Made by a program: the position numbers and the translations under genes
The notes under the pieces: model-generated
What the model saw: the letters and a program-made list of their open reading frames with translations, nothing else
What the model was told of the DNA's origin: nothing
The model's database searches: none
Shown: positions 29,534-38,701 of the stretch, piece by piece
Numbering within the stretch: the first letter of the stretch is position 1
Layout of the letters: each line of letters begins with the position of its first letter
DNA from: Mesorhizobium sp. B2-7-1
GTDB taxonomy: Bacteria; Pseudomonadota; Alphaproteobacteria; Rhizobiales; Rhizobiaceae
DNA length: 64,000 nucleotides
Assembly: GCF_006440735.1 (NCBI RefSeq)
Contig: NZ_VFUA01000016.1
Span: 1 to 64,000 of the forward strand
Direction: 5' to 3'

Positions 29534-31246
29534 ATGTATTTCATGGCATTGGCCACCGACTATGACGGCACGCTGGCGCACGACGGGCTGGTCAACGCAA
29601 GCACGGTCGCGGCGCTGGAAAAGTTGAAGAAATCCGGCCGCAAGCTCATCTTAGTCACCGGCCGCGAGCTGCCCGACCTCAAGGAAGTCTTTCCCGAGCT
29701 TTCGCTCTTCGACAAGGTGGTCGCCGAAAACGGCGCGCTGGTCTACACGCCGGCCAGCGAGGAAGAGCGCACGATCTCGCCCTCGCCTTCCGCCGATCTC
29801 GTCGACAGACTGAAAAGACGCGGCGTGAAACCGCTGTCGGTCGGCCGCTCGATCGTCGCCACCTGGGAGCCGCATCAGGCCACCGTGCTCGACGTCATCA
29901 AGAAGCTCGGGCTGGATCTGGAGATCATCTTCAACAAGGGCGCGGTGATGATCCTGCCCTCCGGCATCAACAAGGCCACCGGCCTGGCGGCTGCGCTCGA
30001 AGATTTGAAGCTGTCGCCGCACAATGTCGTCGCCGTCGGCGATGCCGAGAACGACCACGCCTTCCTCAGAGCCTCCGGCTGCAGCATCGCAGTCGCCAAT
30101 GCCTTGCCCGCCGTCAAGGAAACCGCGGACCTGATCACCAAGGAACAGCGCGGCAAAGGCGTCGAGGAGCTGATCCGCAAGCTGATCAAGCGCGATCACC
30201 TGCTGTCCAAGAAACGCTCGCGCGGCGTGCTGCTCGGGACTTCGCGTGGCAACGAGATTTACCTGTCGCCGACCGAGACGGTGCTGATCGCCGGAAGCTC
30301 CGGCATCGGCAAATCGACCTTGGCCACGGCGCTCACCGAGCGGCTGGTCGAGAAAGGCCTGCAGTTCTGCATTTTCGACCCCGAGGGCGATTATGACGGG
30401 CTGAAAGGCGCGGTGCCGCTCGGCAACGGCTCGACCGCTCCGAACAAGGAGCAATTGCTGGAACTGATCGAGAAGCCGCAGACCAATGTCGTGGTCAACG
30501 GCCTGGCGCTGAAGGTAGACGAGCGGCCCGATTTCTTCGCCGAATTGCTGCCCGGCCTCGGCAATGTCCGCTACCGGACGGCAAGGCCGCACTGGCTGAT
30601 CATCGACGAGGCGCATCATTTGATGCCCAAGCGGCGCGGAGACACGCGATCCGTGCTTTCGATTGAGCTGCCCGGCACGGTGCTGATCACCGTCCATCCC
30701 GAAGCGATTTCCACCGATGCGTTGCGGCTGGTGACGGCGGTGATCGCGCTCGGACCCAAGGCCAAGGGCGTGATCAAGACCTTCTGCAAGGAAACAGGGC
30801 TCAAGGCACCGAAGAACATTCCCCTGCCCAAGGGCGACCGGGTGCTGTTCTGGCGGCCGCATGACGACAAGAAGCCGTTCACGGTCAAGGCGATCGAGCC
30901 CAGTCAGTCGCTCAAGCGCCATAGCCGAAAATACGCCGAAGGCGAACTCGACGAAGCTGGGAGCTTCTATTTCACTGGGCCGAAGAAGGCGATGAACCTT
31001 AGAGCCCACAATCTCATCATCTTCGCGCAGATGGCGGAAGGCATCGACGACAAGACCTGGGACTACCACCTGCGCGCCGGCGACTATTCCAAATGGTTCC
31101 GCCAGCAGATCAGGGACAAGGACCTCGCCCGCGAGACGACGGAGGCCGAGAAGAACAAGACATTGTCGGCAGACGAAAGCCGCAAGCTCGTGATCGACGC
31201 CGTGCGGAGGCGCTATACAGCGCCCGCAACCGCTCCTGAAAGATAG
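29534..31246 (+). CDS. HAD-IIB phosphatase fused to a P-loop ATPase
   Basis: The roughly 570-aa protein has two parts. Residues about 1-225 are a HAD-IIB (Cof-like/sugar-phosphatase) domain: ATDYDGTLAHDG (nucleophile DxD), LVTGRELPDL, and VAVGDAENDHAFLRASGC. Residues about 230-570 are a HerA/VirB4-like or DUF87-type ATPase: LIAGSSGIGKSTLATAL (Walker A), CIFDPEGDYDGL, WLIIDEAHHLMP (Walker B), and a GTVLITVHPEAIS segment. The first ATG (29513) is seven codons upstream; the choice between 29513, 29534 and 29543 is uncertain. The combination suggests a regulated phosphatase, but its substrate is unknown. Confidence 0.8.
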   Translation: MYFMALATDYDGTLAHDGLVNASTVAALEKLKKSGRKLILVTGRELPDLKEVFPELSLFDKVVAENGALVYTPASEEERTISPSPSADLVDRLKRRGVKPLSVGRSIVATWEPHQATVLDVIKKLGLDLEIIFNKGAVMILPSGINKATGLAAALEDLKLSPHNVVAVGDAENDHAFLRASGCSIAVANALPAVKETADLITKEQRGKGVEELIRKLIKRDHLLSKKRSRGVLLGTSRGNEIYLSPTETVLIAGSSGIGKSTLATALTERLVEKGLQFCIFDPEGDYDGLKGAVPLGNGSTAPNKEQLLELIEKPQTNVVVNGLALKVDERPDFFAELLPGLGNVRYRTARPHWLIIDEAHHLMPKRRGDTRSVLSIELPGTVLITVHPEAISTDALRLVTAVIALGPKAKGVIKTFCKETGLKAPKNIPLPKGDRVLFWRPHDDKKPFTVKAIEPSQSLKRHSRKYAEGELDEAGSFYFTGPKKAMNLRAHNLIIFAQMAEGIDDKTWDYHLRAGDYSKWFRQQIRDKDLARETTEAEKNKTLSADESRKLVIDAVRRRYTAPATAPER

Positions 31247-31268
31247 CATCTAGTTGGCAGGCGCGCGC

Positions 31269-33548
31269 CTATGAGAGCAAGTGCTCGATCCTTATCGGCA
31301 GGTCGCGGATGCGCTTGCCGGTCGCGTGATAGACCGCGCTCGCGACGGCCGCGGCCGTGCCGACATTGCCGAGTTCGCCGAGGCCTTTCACCCCGGCCGG
31401 ATTGACCGCGTGATCGACCTCCGGCACCAGGATCACTTGCAGGTCCTTGATGTCCGCATTGACCGGCACGAGATAGTCCTGCAGGTCGCGGTTCACATAG
31501 CGGGCATAGCGCCTGTCGACTTCGGTCGCCTCGTGCAGCGCCTGGCCGATGCCCCAGATCATGCCGCCCATAAGCTGGCTGCGCGCGGTGCGGGTGTTCA
31601 TGATGCGGCCGGCGGCAAAGGCGCCGACGATGCGCGGCACGCGGATTTCCCTCGTGTACCTGTTGATGCGGACTTCGACGAACTCGGCGCCGAAGGCGTA
31701 CTTGACGGAGTCCTCATCCTGGTCGGCGCCGTGGAATTCCGGCGTGCCGGCATAGAGTTTGTTCAGCGCCTCGGGCGTCGCGCCCTTCGGCGCAAACTCC
31801 ACATACTCCTCGATGGCGCCGACCTGCATGGTCTTCAGGACGTCCTCGACCTTGGCAGACGCACCGCCCTTTGCCACGATCTTTCCGTCGGCGAGGTCGA
31901 ATTCCTCGTTATGGGAACCGGCCAGCGGACCACCCTCGGCGGTCGCGGCGGCATAGAGCTTGGTGCGGATCGCGTCGCATGCCTTGAGCACCGCCGAGCA
32001 GACACTGGCCGTGGAGATCGACCCACCGGAGACCGGAGCCGGAGGCAGGCTGCTGTCGCCCATTTCGACGCTGATCTTATCGATGCCGACGCCGAGCCGC
32101 TCCGACGCCATCTGAGCGGCCACGGTGCGCACGCCGGTGCCGATCTCATGTGAACCGCATTGCACCCGAACTTCGCCGTCAGCTGTGAGCCGCACGCGTG
32201 CCGCGCATGGGGCTACCGCTGTCGGATAGATGGCCGTGGCGCAGCCCATGCCGATCAGCCAGTCGCCGTCGTGCATCGCGCCGACCTTGGAATCTCGCTT
32301 GGCCCATCCGAACGCCTCTGCCGCCTGATCGTAGCACTGTATCAGCGAGCGGCTGGAGAACGGTTTCTTGCCGATCGGCTCAGTCTTCGGCTCATTGATG
32401 CGACGGAACTCGACCGGATCCATGCCGAGCGTCACCGCCATTTCGTCCATGGCGTTCTCCAGCGCGTAGACGTAAGGGGTTTCGGGCGGCGAGCGCATAT
32501 AGCCAGGCGTATTGCGGTCGGCCTGCACCAGCGAGACATGCGTCAGCACCGAACCGTAGTCATACATCCGGCCAGTCGCCGAGGTGCCACCGACGACATA
32601 AAGGTCGGGCCGCGACGTAACCTCCCAGCCCTCATGCGCGAAAGCGGTGATACGGCCGTCCTTGCCGGCGCCGATGCGGATGCGGTGCCGCGTTTCGGCC
32701 CGATAGGTCTGGATGCCGAACGCCTGCATGCGGCTGGTCACGCAACGCACCGGACGTCCGAGCCGCTTGGCGGCAACGGCCACGATCGCGGTGCGAGGCG
32801 TCATCGGTCCTTTCGAGCCGAAGGCGCCGCCTATGAAAGGACTGACGATGCGTACCTTGCCGGGATCGATCTTCAATTGCCTGGCGAGCTCGACTTTCCA
32901 GCCGGTGACGTTCTGCGAGGCCTCGTGCACGACAAGCTGGTCGCCCTCCCAGAACGCGGTCGTTGAAAACAACTCGATCGGATTGTGGTGCTGGGTAGGC
33001 GTCGAGTAACGCTGGTCGATCTTGACCGCTGCGGCAGCGTAAGCCGCGTCGAAATCGCCTGCCTTGACGTCTTCCTTGAACAATGGGCTCTTGCCAGCCG
33101 CCGGGACGGTTTTCGTGCCGGGGCTGTCGAAGCTGGCGGTTGGCTTGTCGTCCTCATATTCGGCGCGGATCAGCTGCGCCGCCTCTTCAGCCGCTTCGAA
33201 AGTCTCGGCGACGGCGAGCGCGATGATCTGCCCGTCATGGAAGATCGTCCGGTCATGCAATGGGCCGATCGAGGTGGCGCCGGAATTGCCGAATTTCGGT
33301 TTGTCGACCTTATCCATATCGCCATAGGTGACGATGTCGAGCAGGCCGGGCACCGCGCGGGCATCGTCGAGATGAAGCTTCGTCACCTTGCCTCTGGCGA
33401 TGCTGCTGGTCGCCAGCGCGCCATAGGCGATGTTGGCGGTGGGCAAGTCGGCGGGGTAATGCGCCTGTCCAGTGACTTTCAGGCGCGCATCGATGCGCGG
33501 CAGCGGTGCGCCCTGGTTCTCTTTGGGTCTTGGAGCAGCTGTGTCCAT
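31269..33548 (-). CDS. paoC: Molybdenum-binding subunit of periplasmic aldehyde oxidase (PaoC/YagR-like)
   Basis: The 759-aa protein is a xanthine-dehydrogenase-family large subunit: PLPRIDARLKVTGQAHYPAD, substrate/Moco regions GGAFGSKGPMTPRTAIVAV, RSPPETPYVYALENAMDEMA, VQCGSHEIGTGVRTV, and the catalytic Glu in GVKGLGELGNVGTAAA. It resembles E. coli PaoC (732 aa), which oxidises aromatic aldehydes. GGAGGTG, formed by the end of the FAD-subunit gene, precedes ATG 33548 and fixes the start within a longer frame to 33734. It is third in the operon paoA-B-C. Confidence 0.88.
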   Translation of the reverse strand: MDTAAPRPKENQGAPLPRIDARLKVTGQAHYPADLPTANIAYGALATSSIARGKVTKLHLDDARAVPGLLDIVTYGDMDKVDKPKFGNSGATSIGPLHDRTIFHDGQIIALAVAETFEAAEEAAQLIRAEYEDDKPTASFDSPGTKTVPAAGKSPLFKEDVKAGDFDAAYAAAAVKIDQRYSTPTQHHNPIELFSTTAFWEGDQLVVHEASQNVTGWKVELARQLKIDPGKVRIVSPFIGGAFGSKGPMTPRTAIVAVAAKRLGRPVRCVTSRMQAFGIQTYRAETRHRIRIGAGKDGRITAFAHEGWEVTSRPDLYVVGGTSATGRMYDYGSVLTHVSLVQADRNTPGYMRSPPETPYVYALENAMDEMAVTLGMDPVEFRRINEPKTEPIGKKPFSSRSLIQCYDQAAEAFGWAKRDSKVGAMHDGDWLIGMGCATAIYPTAVAPCAARVRLTADGEVRVQCGSHEIGTGVRTVAAQMASERLGVGIDKISVEMGDSSLPPAPVSGGSISTASVCSAVLKACDAIRTKLYAAATAEGGPLAGSHNEEFDLADGKIVAKGGASAKVEDVLKTMQVGAIEEYVEFAPKGATPEALNKLYAGTPEFHGADQDEDSVKYAFGAEFVEVRINRYTREIRVPRIVGAFAAGRIMNTRTARSQLMGGMIWGIGQALHEATEVDRRYARYVNRDLQDYLVPVNADIKDLQVILVPEVDHAVNPAGVKGLGELGNVGTAAAVASAVYHATGKRIRDLPIRIEHLLS

Positions 33549-33550
33549 GG

Positions 33551-34573
33551 TCACACCTCCATGTCGCGGGCTTCGAGCAGCGCGCGCACCAGCGTTCGCT
33601 TGCCGAGTTCGATCTTGAATGCGTTGTGCTGGCGCGGTTGTGCTTCGGCGAAGGCCGCATCCGCCGCAACTCCTGCCGATGTCTCGTCCAGCTTCTTGCC
33701 TTGCAGGGCTTCTTCGGCCGCCCGGGCGCGCCAAGGCACCGTCGCCACGCCGCCCAACGCGATGCGCGCTTCACGAACATTGTCGCCGTCGAGGTCGAGC
33801 GCAACGGCGGCTGAAGCCAGCGCAAAGGCATAGGATTCACGGTCGCGGATCTTCAGATAGAGCGAGCGTCGCGCCCACTCTATCGCAGGCACTTCGATGG
33901 CGCTGACAATCTCGTCGGCGGCGAGGTCGGTCTCGATATGAGGCGTGTCGCCAGGCTGCCGATGCAACTTCGCGAATGGTATCTTTCGTGCGCCGCGCGA
34001 GCCTTCGGCATGAAGGACGGCATCGAGCGCGATCAGCGCCTGGGCGAAATCGCCGTGATAGGTGGCGATGCAGGCATCACTGCCCCCCAGCACCGCGTGC
34101 TGCCGATTGAACCCTTCCATTGCCGCGCAACCCGAACCGGGCACGCGCTTGTTACAGTGCCAGGACGTCTCGCGAAAATATTCGCAGCGCGTGCGCTGTA
34201 GGATATTGCCGGCGAGACTCGCCATGTTGCGGATCTGGCCGCTGGCGGCAAGCCGCAGGCTGTCGGCAATGACCGGATAGCGGCGCTTGACCTCCGCGTG
34301 GTCGGAGGCCTCCCCCATCCGCACCAGGGCGCCGAAGCGGATACCGTCATCGGTGACCCGGATTTGCCTGAGACCAGGGTCCTCGAGCCGGTTGAGGTCG
34401 AGCAGCCGGCCGGGCTCGGCAACGCCGAGCTTCATATAGTCGGCAAGATTGGTTCCGCCGCCGATGAACTGCGCATTTGCGCGTGTCGGTTGGTCGTCCT
34501 TGGTGGTGAAGCGTGAGGCGATCGCGACCGCAGCGGAAATGTCGGTCGGCTGTTCGTAGATGAAGGGTCGCAT
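33551..34573 (-). CDS. paoB: FAD-binding subunit of aldehyde oxidase (PaoB/YagS-like)
   Basis: The 340-aa protein is a CoxM/PaoB-type FAD subunit: MRPFIYEQPTDISAAVAIAS, FIGGGTNLADYMKLGV (FAD pyrophosphate loop), RNMASLAGNILQRTRCEYFR, and WHCNKRVPGSGCAAMEGFNR, where PaoB-type proteins have a Cys-rich loop binding an extra Fe-S cluster. The four Cys in the CEYFR...CNK...GSGCAA region fit this. The start at 34573 follows the paoA stop by 1 nt. Confidence 0.88.
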   Translation of the reverse strand: MRPFIYEQPTDISAAVAIASRFTTKDDQPTRANAQFIGGGTNLADYMKLGVAEPGRLLDLNRLEDPGLRQIRVTDDGIRFGALVRMGEASDHAEVKRRYPVIADSLRLAASGQIRNMASLAGNILQRTRCEYFRETSWHCNKRVPGSGCAAMEGFNRQHAVLGGSDACIATYHGDFAQALIALDAVLHAEGSRGARKIPFAKLHRQPGDTPHIETDLAADEIVSAIEVPAIEWARRSLYLKIRDRESYAFALASAAVALDLDGDNVREARIALGGVATVPWRARAAEEALQGKKLDETSAGVAADAAFAEAQPRQHNAFKIELGKRTLVRALLEARDMEV

Positions 34574-34574
34574 G

Positions 34575-35195
34575 TCAGGCTCCCTTCGTCTCGTCGCGTG
34601 CCTGCAGGACAGCGGCGACGATGTTGGGATAGGCGGCGCAGCGGCAGATGTTGCCACTCATATATTCGCGGATGTCAGCTTCGGATCCCGCGTGGCCCTC
34701 ATTGACGCAGCCGATCGCCGATAGGATTTGGCCCGGGGTGCAGTAGCCGCACTGGAACGCATCATGGTCGATGAAAGCCTGCTGCATCGGATGCAGCTTG
34801 CCATCGCTGGAAGCGAGCCCTTCGACTGTTGTGATGTCCTTGCCTTCGTTCATCACGGCGAAGCTCAGGCAAGACAGCACACGCTTGCCGTCGACAAGCA
34901 CCGTGCAGGCGCCGCATTGGCCGTGGTCGCAGCCCTTCTTGGTGCCGGTGAGCCCGACGTGGTCGCGAAGCGCATCGAGCAGGCTGGTTCTGGTATCGAG
35001 CGAAAGCTGATGGGCCTGCTTGTTTATGCGCAGCGAGGTCACAACCGGCTGCCTCAGTTTCGGCTGGGCCGTGTCCCGCGCCTCAGCCTGCGCGGGCGGA
35101 GCAAGCACCGGCGCGACTGCAGCCGCCGAGACCGTGGCTGCCATGAAGTTTCTTCGGCTGATACCGTTGCTGGGGAGGACTGTGGGTTGGGACAT
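34575..35195 (-). CDS. paoA: Tat-exported 2Fe-2S subunit of aldehyde oxidase (PaoA/YagT-like)
   Basis: The 206-aa protein has a Tat signal (ISRRNFMAATVSAAAVAPVL) and two 2Fe-2S domains: GCDHGQCGACTVLVDGKRVLSC (plant-type ferredoxin) and CGYCTPGQ...GNICRCAAYPN (second cluster). The signal peptide indicates a periplasmic heterotrimer, as for E. coli PaoABC, where only PaoA carries the signal. AGGAG lies 8 nt before the ATG, and an EcfG-type promoter lies 33 nt upstream. It heads the paoABC operon. Confidence 0.9.
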   Translation of the reverse strand: MSQPTVLPSNGISRRNFMAATVSAAAVAPVLAPPAQAEARDTAQPKLRQPVVTSLRINKQAHQLSLDTRTSLLDALRDHVGLTGTKKGCDHGQCGACTVLVDGKRVLSCLSFAVMNEGKDITTVEGLASSDGKLHPMQQAFIDHDAFQCGYCTPGQILSAIGCVNEGHAGSEADIREYMSGNICRCAAYPNIVAAVLQARDETKGA

Positions 35196-35227
35196 GGCTC
35201 GCTCCTGGCTGGGCTCGTCCGGGCGCT

Positions 35228-35252
35228 AACCTTTCAACCTTTGCATTGTTCC
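35228..35252 (-). promoter_or_regulatory. EcfG-type promoter of paoABC
   Basis: Plus-strand AAC (35228-35230), 17 bases, GTTCC (35248-35252), i.e. GGAAC-N16-gGTT on the minus strand, 33 nt before the paoA start. Confidence 0.6.
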
Positions 35253-35334
35253 CAGCCCACGACCGGGAAGCTTCACCAAAGCGTGAGCGGCAGTGCTGTG
35301 AGCTGCAACCTCACGAAGCTTCCGGCAACCGGCT

Positions 35335-35359
35335 GGAACATGCGGCGTAGCCACGAGTT
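35335..35359 (+). promoter_or_regulatory. EcfG-type promoter
   Basis: GGAAC 35335-35339, 17 bases, GTT 35357-35359 (preceding base A), 32 nt before ATG 35392 of the PPC-domain gene. It is divergent from the paoABC site about 80 nt away. Confidence 0.5.
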
Positions 35360-35391
35360 CTGATATAATCAACCTCCGTCGGCAGGGCGTC

Positions 35392-35835
35392 ATGAAATCG
35401 AAGCTGGTTGCTGAAGCCTCCGGGCAAAGAATATTCGTGGTCGTGCTCGATCCGGGCGAGGAAGCCTTTGCGTCGCTTACCGGCTTCGCCGGGCAAAAGG
35501 GGATTACCGGCGCCTCGTTGACAGCGATCGGCGCTTTCGAGAAGGCTAAGGTCGGCTGGTTCGATTTCAGCTCGAAATCCTACCGCAATATCCCGGTCGA
35601 CGAACAATGCGAAGTGCTGAGCGCGATCGGCGACATTGCCATCGACGACAGCGGCAAGCCAAGCCTGCATTTGCACGCAGTGCTAGGCCTAAGCGACGGA
35701 TCGACCCGAGGCGGGCATCTGCTCGAAGGCATAGTGAAGCCGACACTCGAAGTCACCGTGACGGAATCGCCTGTGCATTTGCGGCGCACGAAACGACGAG
35801 CCCTCGGCATCGCGTTGATCGAGCTTGACGCCTAA
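35392..35835 (+). CDS. PPC/DUF296 domain DNA-binding-like protein
   Basis: The 147-aa protein is a single PPC domain: RIFVVVLDPGEEAFASLTGF, GITGASLTAIGAFEKAKVGW, and HLHAVLGLSDGSTRGGHLLE. PPC domains form trimers and bind DNA or small ligands in plants and bacteria; bacterial roles are not settled. The conserved GG-HLLEG His-containing loop is present. An EcfG-type promoter precedes it. The start is preceded by GGCAGGG. Confidence 0.8.
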   Translation: MKSKLVAEASGQRIFVVVLDPGEEAFASLTGFAGQKGITGASLTAIGAFEKAKVGWFDFSSKSYRNIPVDEQCEVLSAIGDIAIDDSGKPSLHLHAVLGLSDGSTRGGHLLEGIVKPTLEVTVTESPVHLRRTKRRALGIALIELDA

Positions 35836-35882
35836 CATCCTGTTCTACCGAAACCGCAGCTTCGATAAGGCGTTCAAACTCG

Positions 35883-36314
35883 ATGGAAGAACCGGACGTG
35901 TTTATGCCAAACGCAGCCGTCGAGCGAAATGGCGGGTGTCTGTGCGGAAACATCCGCTACCGCCTGACCAGCGAACCGCGCGTGCATTATTGCCACTGCG
36001 ATATGTGCCGCCGTGCGACCGGGAGTGCCTTCGCTGTATTAGCCTGGGTGCCTGTGGCCGGCCTCTCCTGGCTGACCACGGAACCAACCTATCGCCGGTC
36101 CTCGCCAATCGCCCGGAGAAGCTTCTGTCAATCCTGCGGTACACCGCTTACCCTCGCCTACGACGCGAATCCGCACGAGGTCGCGCTGCATATCGGGAGC
36201 TTCGACGAGCCGGCCGAGCTTGAGCCACGACATAATTATGGCTCCTCCCAGCGGCTCGCTTGGGTTTGCTGCGGCATTGACCTGCCGCACCATGACACGG
36301 AAGAACGATGGTAG
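35883..36314 (+). CDS. GFA-family (glutathione-dependent formaldehyde-activating-like) zinc protein
   Basis: The 143-aa protein has the GFA/CENP-V fold: NGGCLCGNIRYRL, YCHCDMCRRATGSAFAVLAW and FCQSCGTPLTLAYD, supplying the Cys pairs for two zinc sites. GFA proteins were named for S-hydroxymethylglutathione formation, but most members are of unknown function. The start could also be at 35904 (MPNAAVERN). Its stop region overlaps the DNA ligase start by 7 nt, so translation is probably coupled. Confidence 0.82.
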   Translation: MEEPDVFMPNAAVERNGGCLCGNIRYRLTSEPRVHYCHCDMCRRATGSAFAVLAWVPVAGLSWLTTEPTYRRSSPIARRSFCQSCGTPLTLAYDANPHEVALHIGSFDEPAELEPRHNYGSSQRLAWVCCGIDLPHHDTEERW

Positions 36315-37321
36315 GGACGAAAAGGAACGACTTTCCGTTACCCTTGGACACGCAACCGATGGAGGCGCGATCCGCTGACGTGTTGCCGGAGGGAGATGGT
36401 TCTTGGCAATACGAGCCGAAATGGGATGGCTTCCGCTGCCTTGCCTTCAAAGACGACAAGGCGGTCGATCTCAGGGCGAAATCCGGAAAGCCGCTTGGTC
36501 GCTACTTTCCCGAATTGATGGCGACGATTCAAAGCCTCGACGCCGAGGATTTCGTCGCCGACGGCGAGATCGTCATCGAGATCGACGGTGGTGCTTCCTT
36601 CGACGCGTTGCAAATGCGGCTGCACCCGGCCGAGAGCCGCATCCGCAAGCTGAGCCTGGAGACGCCGGCGCAGCTGATCCTGTTCGACATGCTCGTCGCC
36701 CCAGGCGGCAAGACCATGTTCGATCGATCTTTGAGCGATCGGCGCAAGGCTTTGGAGACTTTTCTGGCCAAGGCGTCCCACGGCGGGCTTCGGCTCTCGC
36801 CATCCACCACGAACGTCGCCACGGCTACGCAATGGCTGCGAGGCGCTGGTCATGGCTCGACCGATGGTGTCGTCGCCAAGAGGCTCGACGAGCCTTATCG
36901 TCCGGGCGAGCGCGCGATGGTCAAGGTAAAACGACTGCGCACAGCCGATTGCGTGGTCGGCGGCTTCCGCTATCTGAACAGCAAGCGGCAGGTCGGCTCA
37001 CTGCTGCTGGGCCTCTACAATGACAATGAGCAGCTCGACCATGTCGGCTTTACATCCACCATATCCAACGATGACCGCGCGGCGCTCACGACGAAGCTCG
37101 AGGCGTTGCGCGGAGGGTCGGGCTTCACCGGCAAGGCGCCAGGGGGGCCTAGCCGCTGGAGCACCGAGCGCAGCGGTGAATGGGAGCCGGTAAAGCCGGA
37201 ACTCGTGGTGGAGGTTCGTTTCGATCATGTCACTGGCGATCGCTTCCGGCATGGCACAAGGTTGCTGCGTTGGCGGCCGGACAAGGCGCCGCGCCAATGC
37301 ACGTTCGAGCAGATCGAGTAG
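36308..37321 (+). CDS. ATP-dependent DNA ligase (LigC/LigD-ligase type)
   Basis: The 337-aa protein has the nucleotidyltransferase motif I EPKWDGFRCLAF (Lys attacks AMP), motif III FVADGEIVIE, motif IV STDGVVAKRLDEPY, motif V KVKRLRTADCVVGGF, and a C-terminal OB fold ending RLLRWRPDKAPRQC. Stand-alone ligases of this type occur in bacterial non-homologous end joining and base-excision repair alongside Ku or LigD; no ku is visible here. The start overlaps the GFA gene. Confidence 0.9.
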   Translation: MVGTKRNDFPLPLDTQPMEARSADVLPEGDGSWQYEPKWDGFRCLAFKDDKAVDLRAKSGKPLGRYFPELMATIQSLDAEDFVADGEIVIEIDGGASFDALQMRLHPAESRIRKLSLETPAQLILFDMLVAPGGKTMFDRSLSDRRKALETFLAKASHGGLRLSPSTTNVATATQWLRGAGHGSTDGVVAKRLDEPYRPGERAMVKVKRLRTADCVVGGFRYLNSKRQVGSLLLGLYNDNEQLDHVGFTSTISNDDRAALTTKLEALRGGSGFTGKAPGGPSRWSTERSGEWEPVKPELVVEVRFDHVTGDRFRHGTRLLRWRPDKAPRQCTFEQIE

Positions 37322-37350
37322 CCCGATCTGCCGAGCGTAAGCCTGGAAGT

Positions 37351-38562
37351 TCAGGCCTTGAACGCGAAGAGGCTTCCATCCGTATCCTCCCTGCCGGCGA
37401 TGGAAGCCGAGACGATCTCGGACGCGATCTGTGAAAAAGTAATCCCGTTTCCGCCGTAGCCCATCACCGCCTGCACGCGCGGATGTCCCGGCAGGGTGCC
37501 TATGATGGGCAGTCCGGTGCCCGTGGCTCCGAAGGAACCGCTCCAGGCGAATTCAGCCGCCGTGTCGAGCTGCGGAAAGATGCTCGCGAGCTTCTTTTCC
37601 AGTCGATCCGTCTTCTGCGCGGTCAAGGCGTCCCGCCGTTCCTCGTCGGTGAACTCCTCATCTTCGCCGCCGCAGATCACGCGGCCGTCGGATGTGGCAC
37701 GGACATAAAGGTAAGGATCTGACGCCTCCCACAACATGGCGGCGAGCGGCCAGAGTTTTTTCGGCTGTGGCCGCGTCGCGATCGCCCATGTCGAGATGAT
37801 GCGATGGCCGGTACTCGGCACGATATCGAGCAGTTCGTATCCGGTTGCGAGAACAAGATGGTGGGCCTTAATCATAGGGCCATCCCGGGTCGCCACCGTC
37901 ACGCCGAGCCGATTGCCCTCGATCGCAGTCGCTTCCGCCGGCGCATGGAAACGCGCCTTGCGTTGCAGGGCCGCGCTCAGCAGTCCGGACGTCAATTTGC
38001 GCGGATCGAGCGCCAGATTGCCATGGCTCAGAATTGCTGCGGCGCGGTCGATCCCAAAAGTCTCTCTCAGCGGTTGGCGTGTCAGGATGGACGCTCCAAT
38101 GCCCGCGTCGCGACGTGCTTGCGCCTCGCGGCGCAGGTCCGACGCATCGAGCCGATTGCCGGCAAGATAAAGCGACGGCGTGCCTGCCGCCCGACAGCTG
38201 ATATTGAGTTCCGCGATGCGTCCGCGCAGGTTGAGCAACGACAGTCGTGAGCGCCGCCAAGCTTGCCGAGCGGCATCGCCTCCGATCATATTGGACAGCG
38301 TTATGAGCGGCTGGTCGATCTCGAACTGGACGAGCGCCGTCGTGGCCGCCGTGGAACCTTTCAGCGGCCCGCGCCTGTCGATGCAAATCACGGAATGGCC
38401 ATCGCGGGTCAGCGCCTCGGCGATCATGGCGCCGCTGATGCCCATGCCGACGATCAGGACGTCGGTCTTTACATCTCGGGTCAGCCGATCCGCCGGCACC
38501 GCGGATGAGCGATAGGCAGACCAGACAGGTGTGCCGCTTCTGAGATCGAGTTTGCGAAGCAT
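37351..38562 (-). CDS. FAD-dependent oxidoreductase of the DAO family
   Basis: The 403-aa protein has a Rossmann FAD site TDVLIVGMGISGAMIAEAL, an aligned Asp in VICIDRRGPLKGSTAATTAL, and the C-terminal FAD loop VMGYGGNGITFSQIASEIV, typical of glycine/D-amino-acid oxidase relatives (gamma-glutamylputrescine oxidase-like). ATG 38562 begins MLRKLDLRSGTPVW; the open frame to 38883 covers low-complexity shadow sequence opposite the 38702 gene. It converges on the DNA ligase gene (29 nt). The substrate is unknown. Confidence 0.85.
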   Translation of the reverse strand: MLRKLDLRSGTPVWSAYRSSAVPADRLTRDVKTDVLIVGMGISGAMIAEALTRDGHSVICIDRRGPLKGSTAATTALVQFEIDQPLITLSNMIGGDAARQAWRRSRLSLLNLRGRIAELNISCRAAGTPSLYLAGNRLDASDLRREAQARRDAGIGASILTRQPLRETFGIDRAAAILSHGNLALDPRKLTSGLLSAALQRKARFHAPAEATAIEGNRLGVTVATRDGPMIKAHHLVLATGYELLDIVPSTGHRIISTWAIATRPQPKKLWPLAAMLWEASDPYLYVRATSDGRVICGGEDEEFTDEERRDALTAQKTDRLEKKLASIFPQLDTAAEFAWSGSFGATGTGLPIIGTLPGHPRVQAVMGYGGNGITFSQIASEIVSASIAGREDTDGSLFAFKA

Positions 38563-38645
38563 GAAAGTTCCCGGTTCCGCACGATAAGTCGCAACGCGCC
38601 ATGCCGTTCCCCCCATCGATGGCATTGGCAATCCATGGCACGGTC

Positions 38646-38670
38646 GGAACAACTTTTCCCGCGCGAGGTT
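38646..38670 (+). promoter_or_regulatory. EcfG-type promoter
   Basis: GGAAC 38646-38650, 17 bases, GTT 38668-38670 (GGAAC-N16-gGTT), 31 nt before ATG 38702. Confidence 0.6.
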
Positions 38671-38701
38671 CTCCAGACGAGGCTCAACATTGGAGAAGAC
38701 C

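Noticed and set aside
29651..31249. 532-codon minus-strand ORF
   Set aside because: Antisense shadow of the HAD/ATPase gene, whose motifs are unambiguous on the plus strand.
35825..36223. 132-codon plus-strand ORF overlapping the GFA gene
   Set aside because: Arg-rich shifted frame; the GFA frame carries all the Cys motifs.
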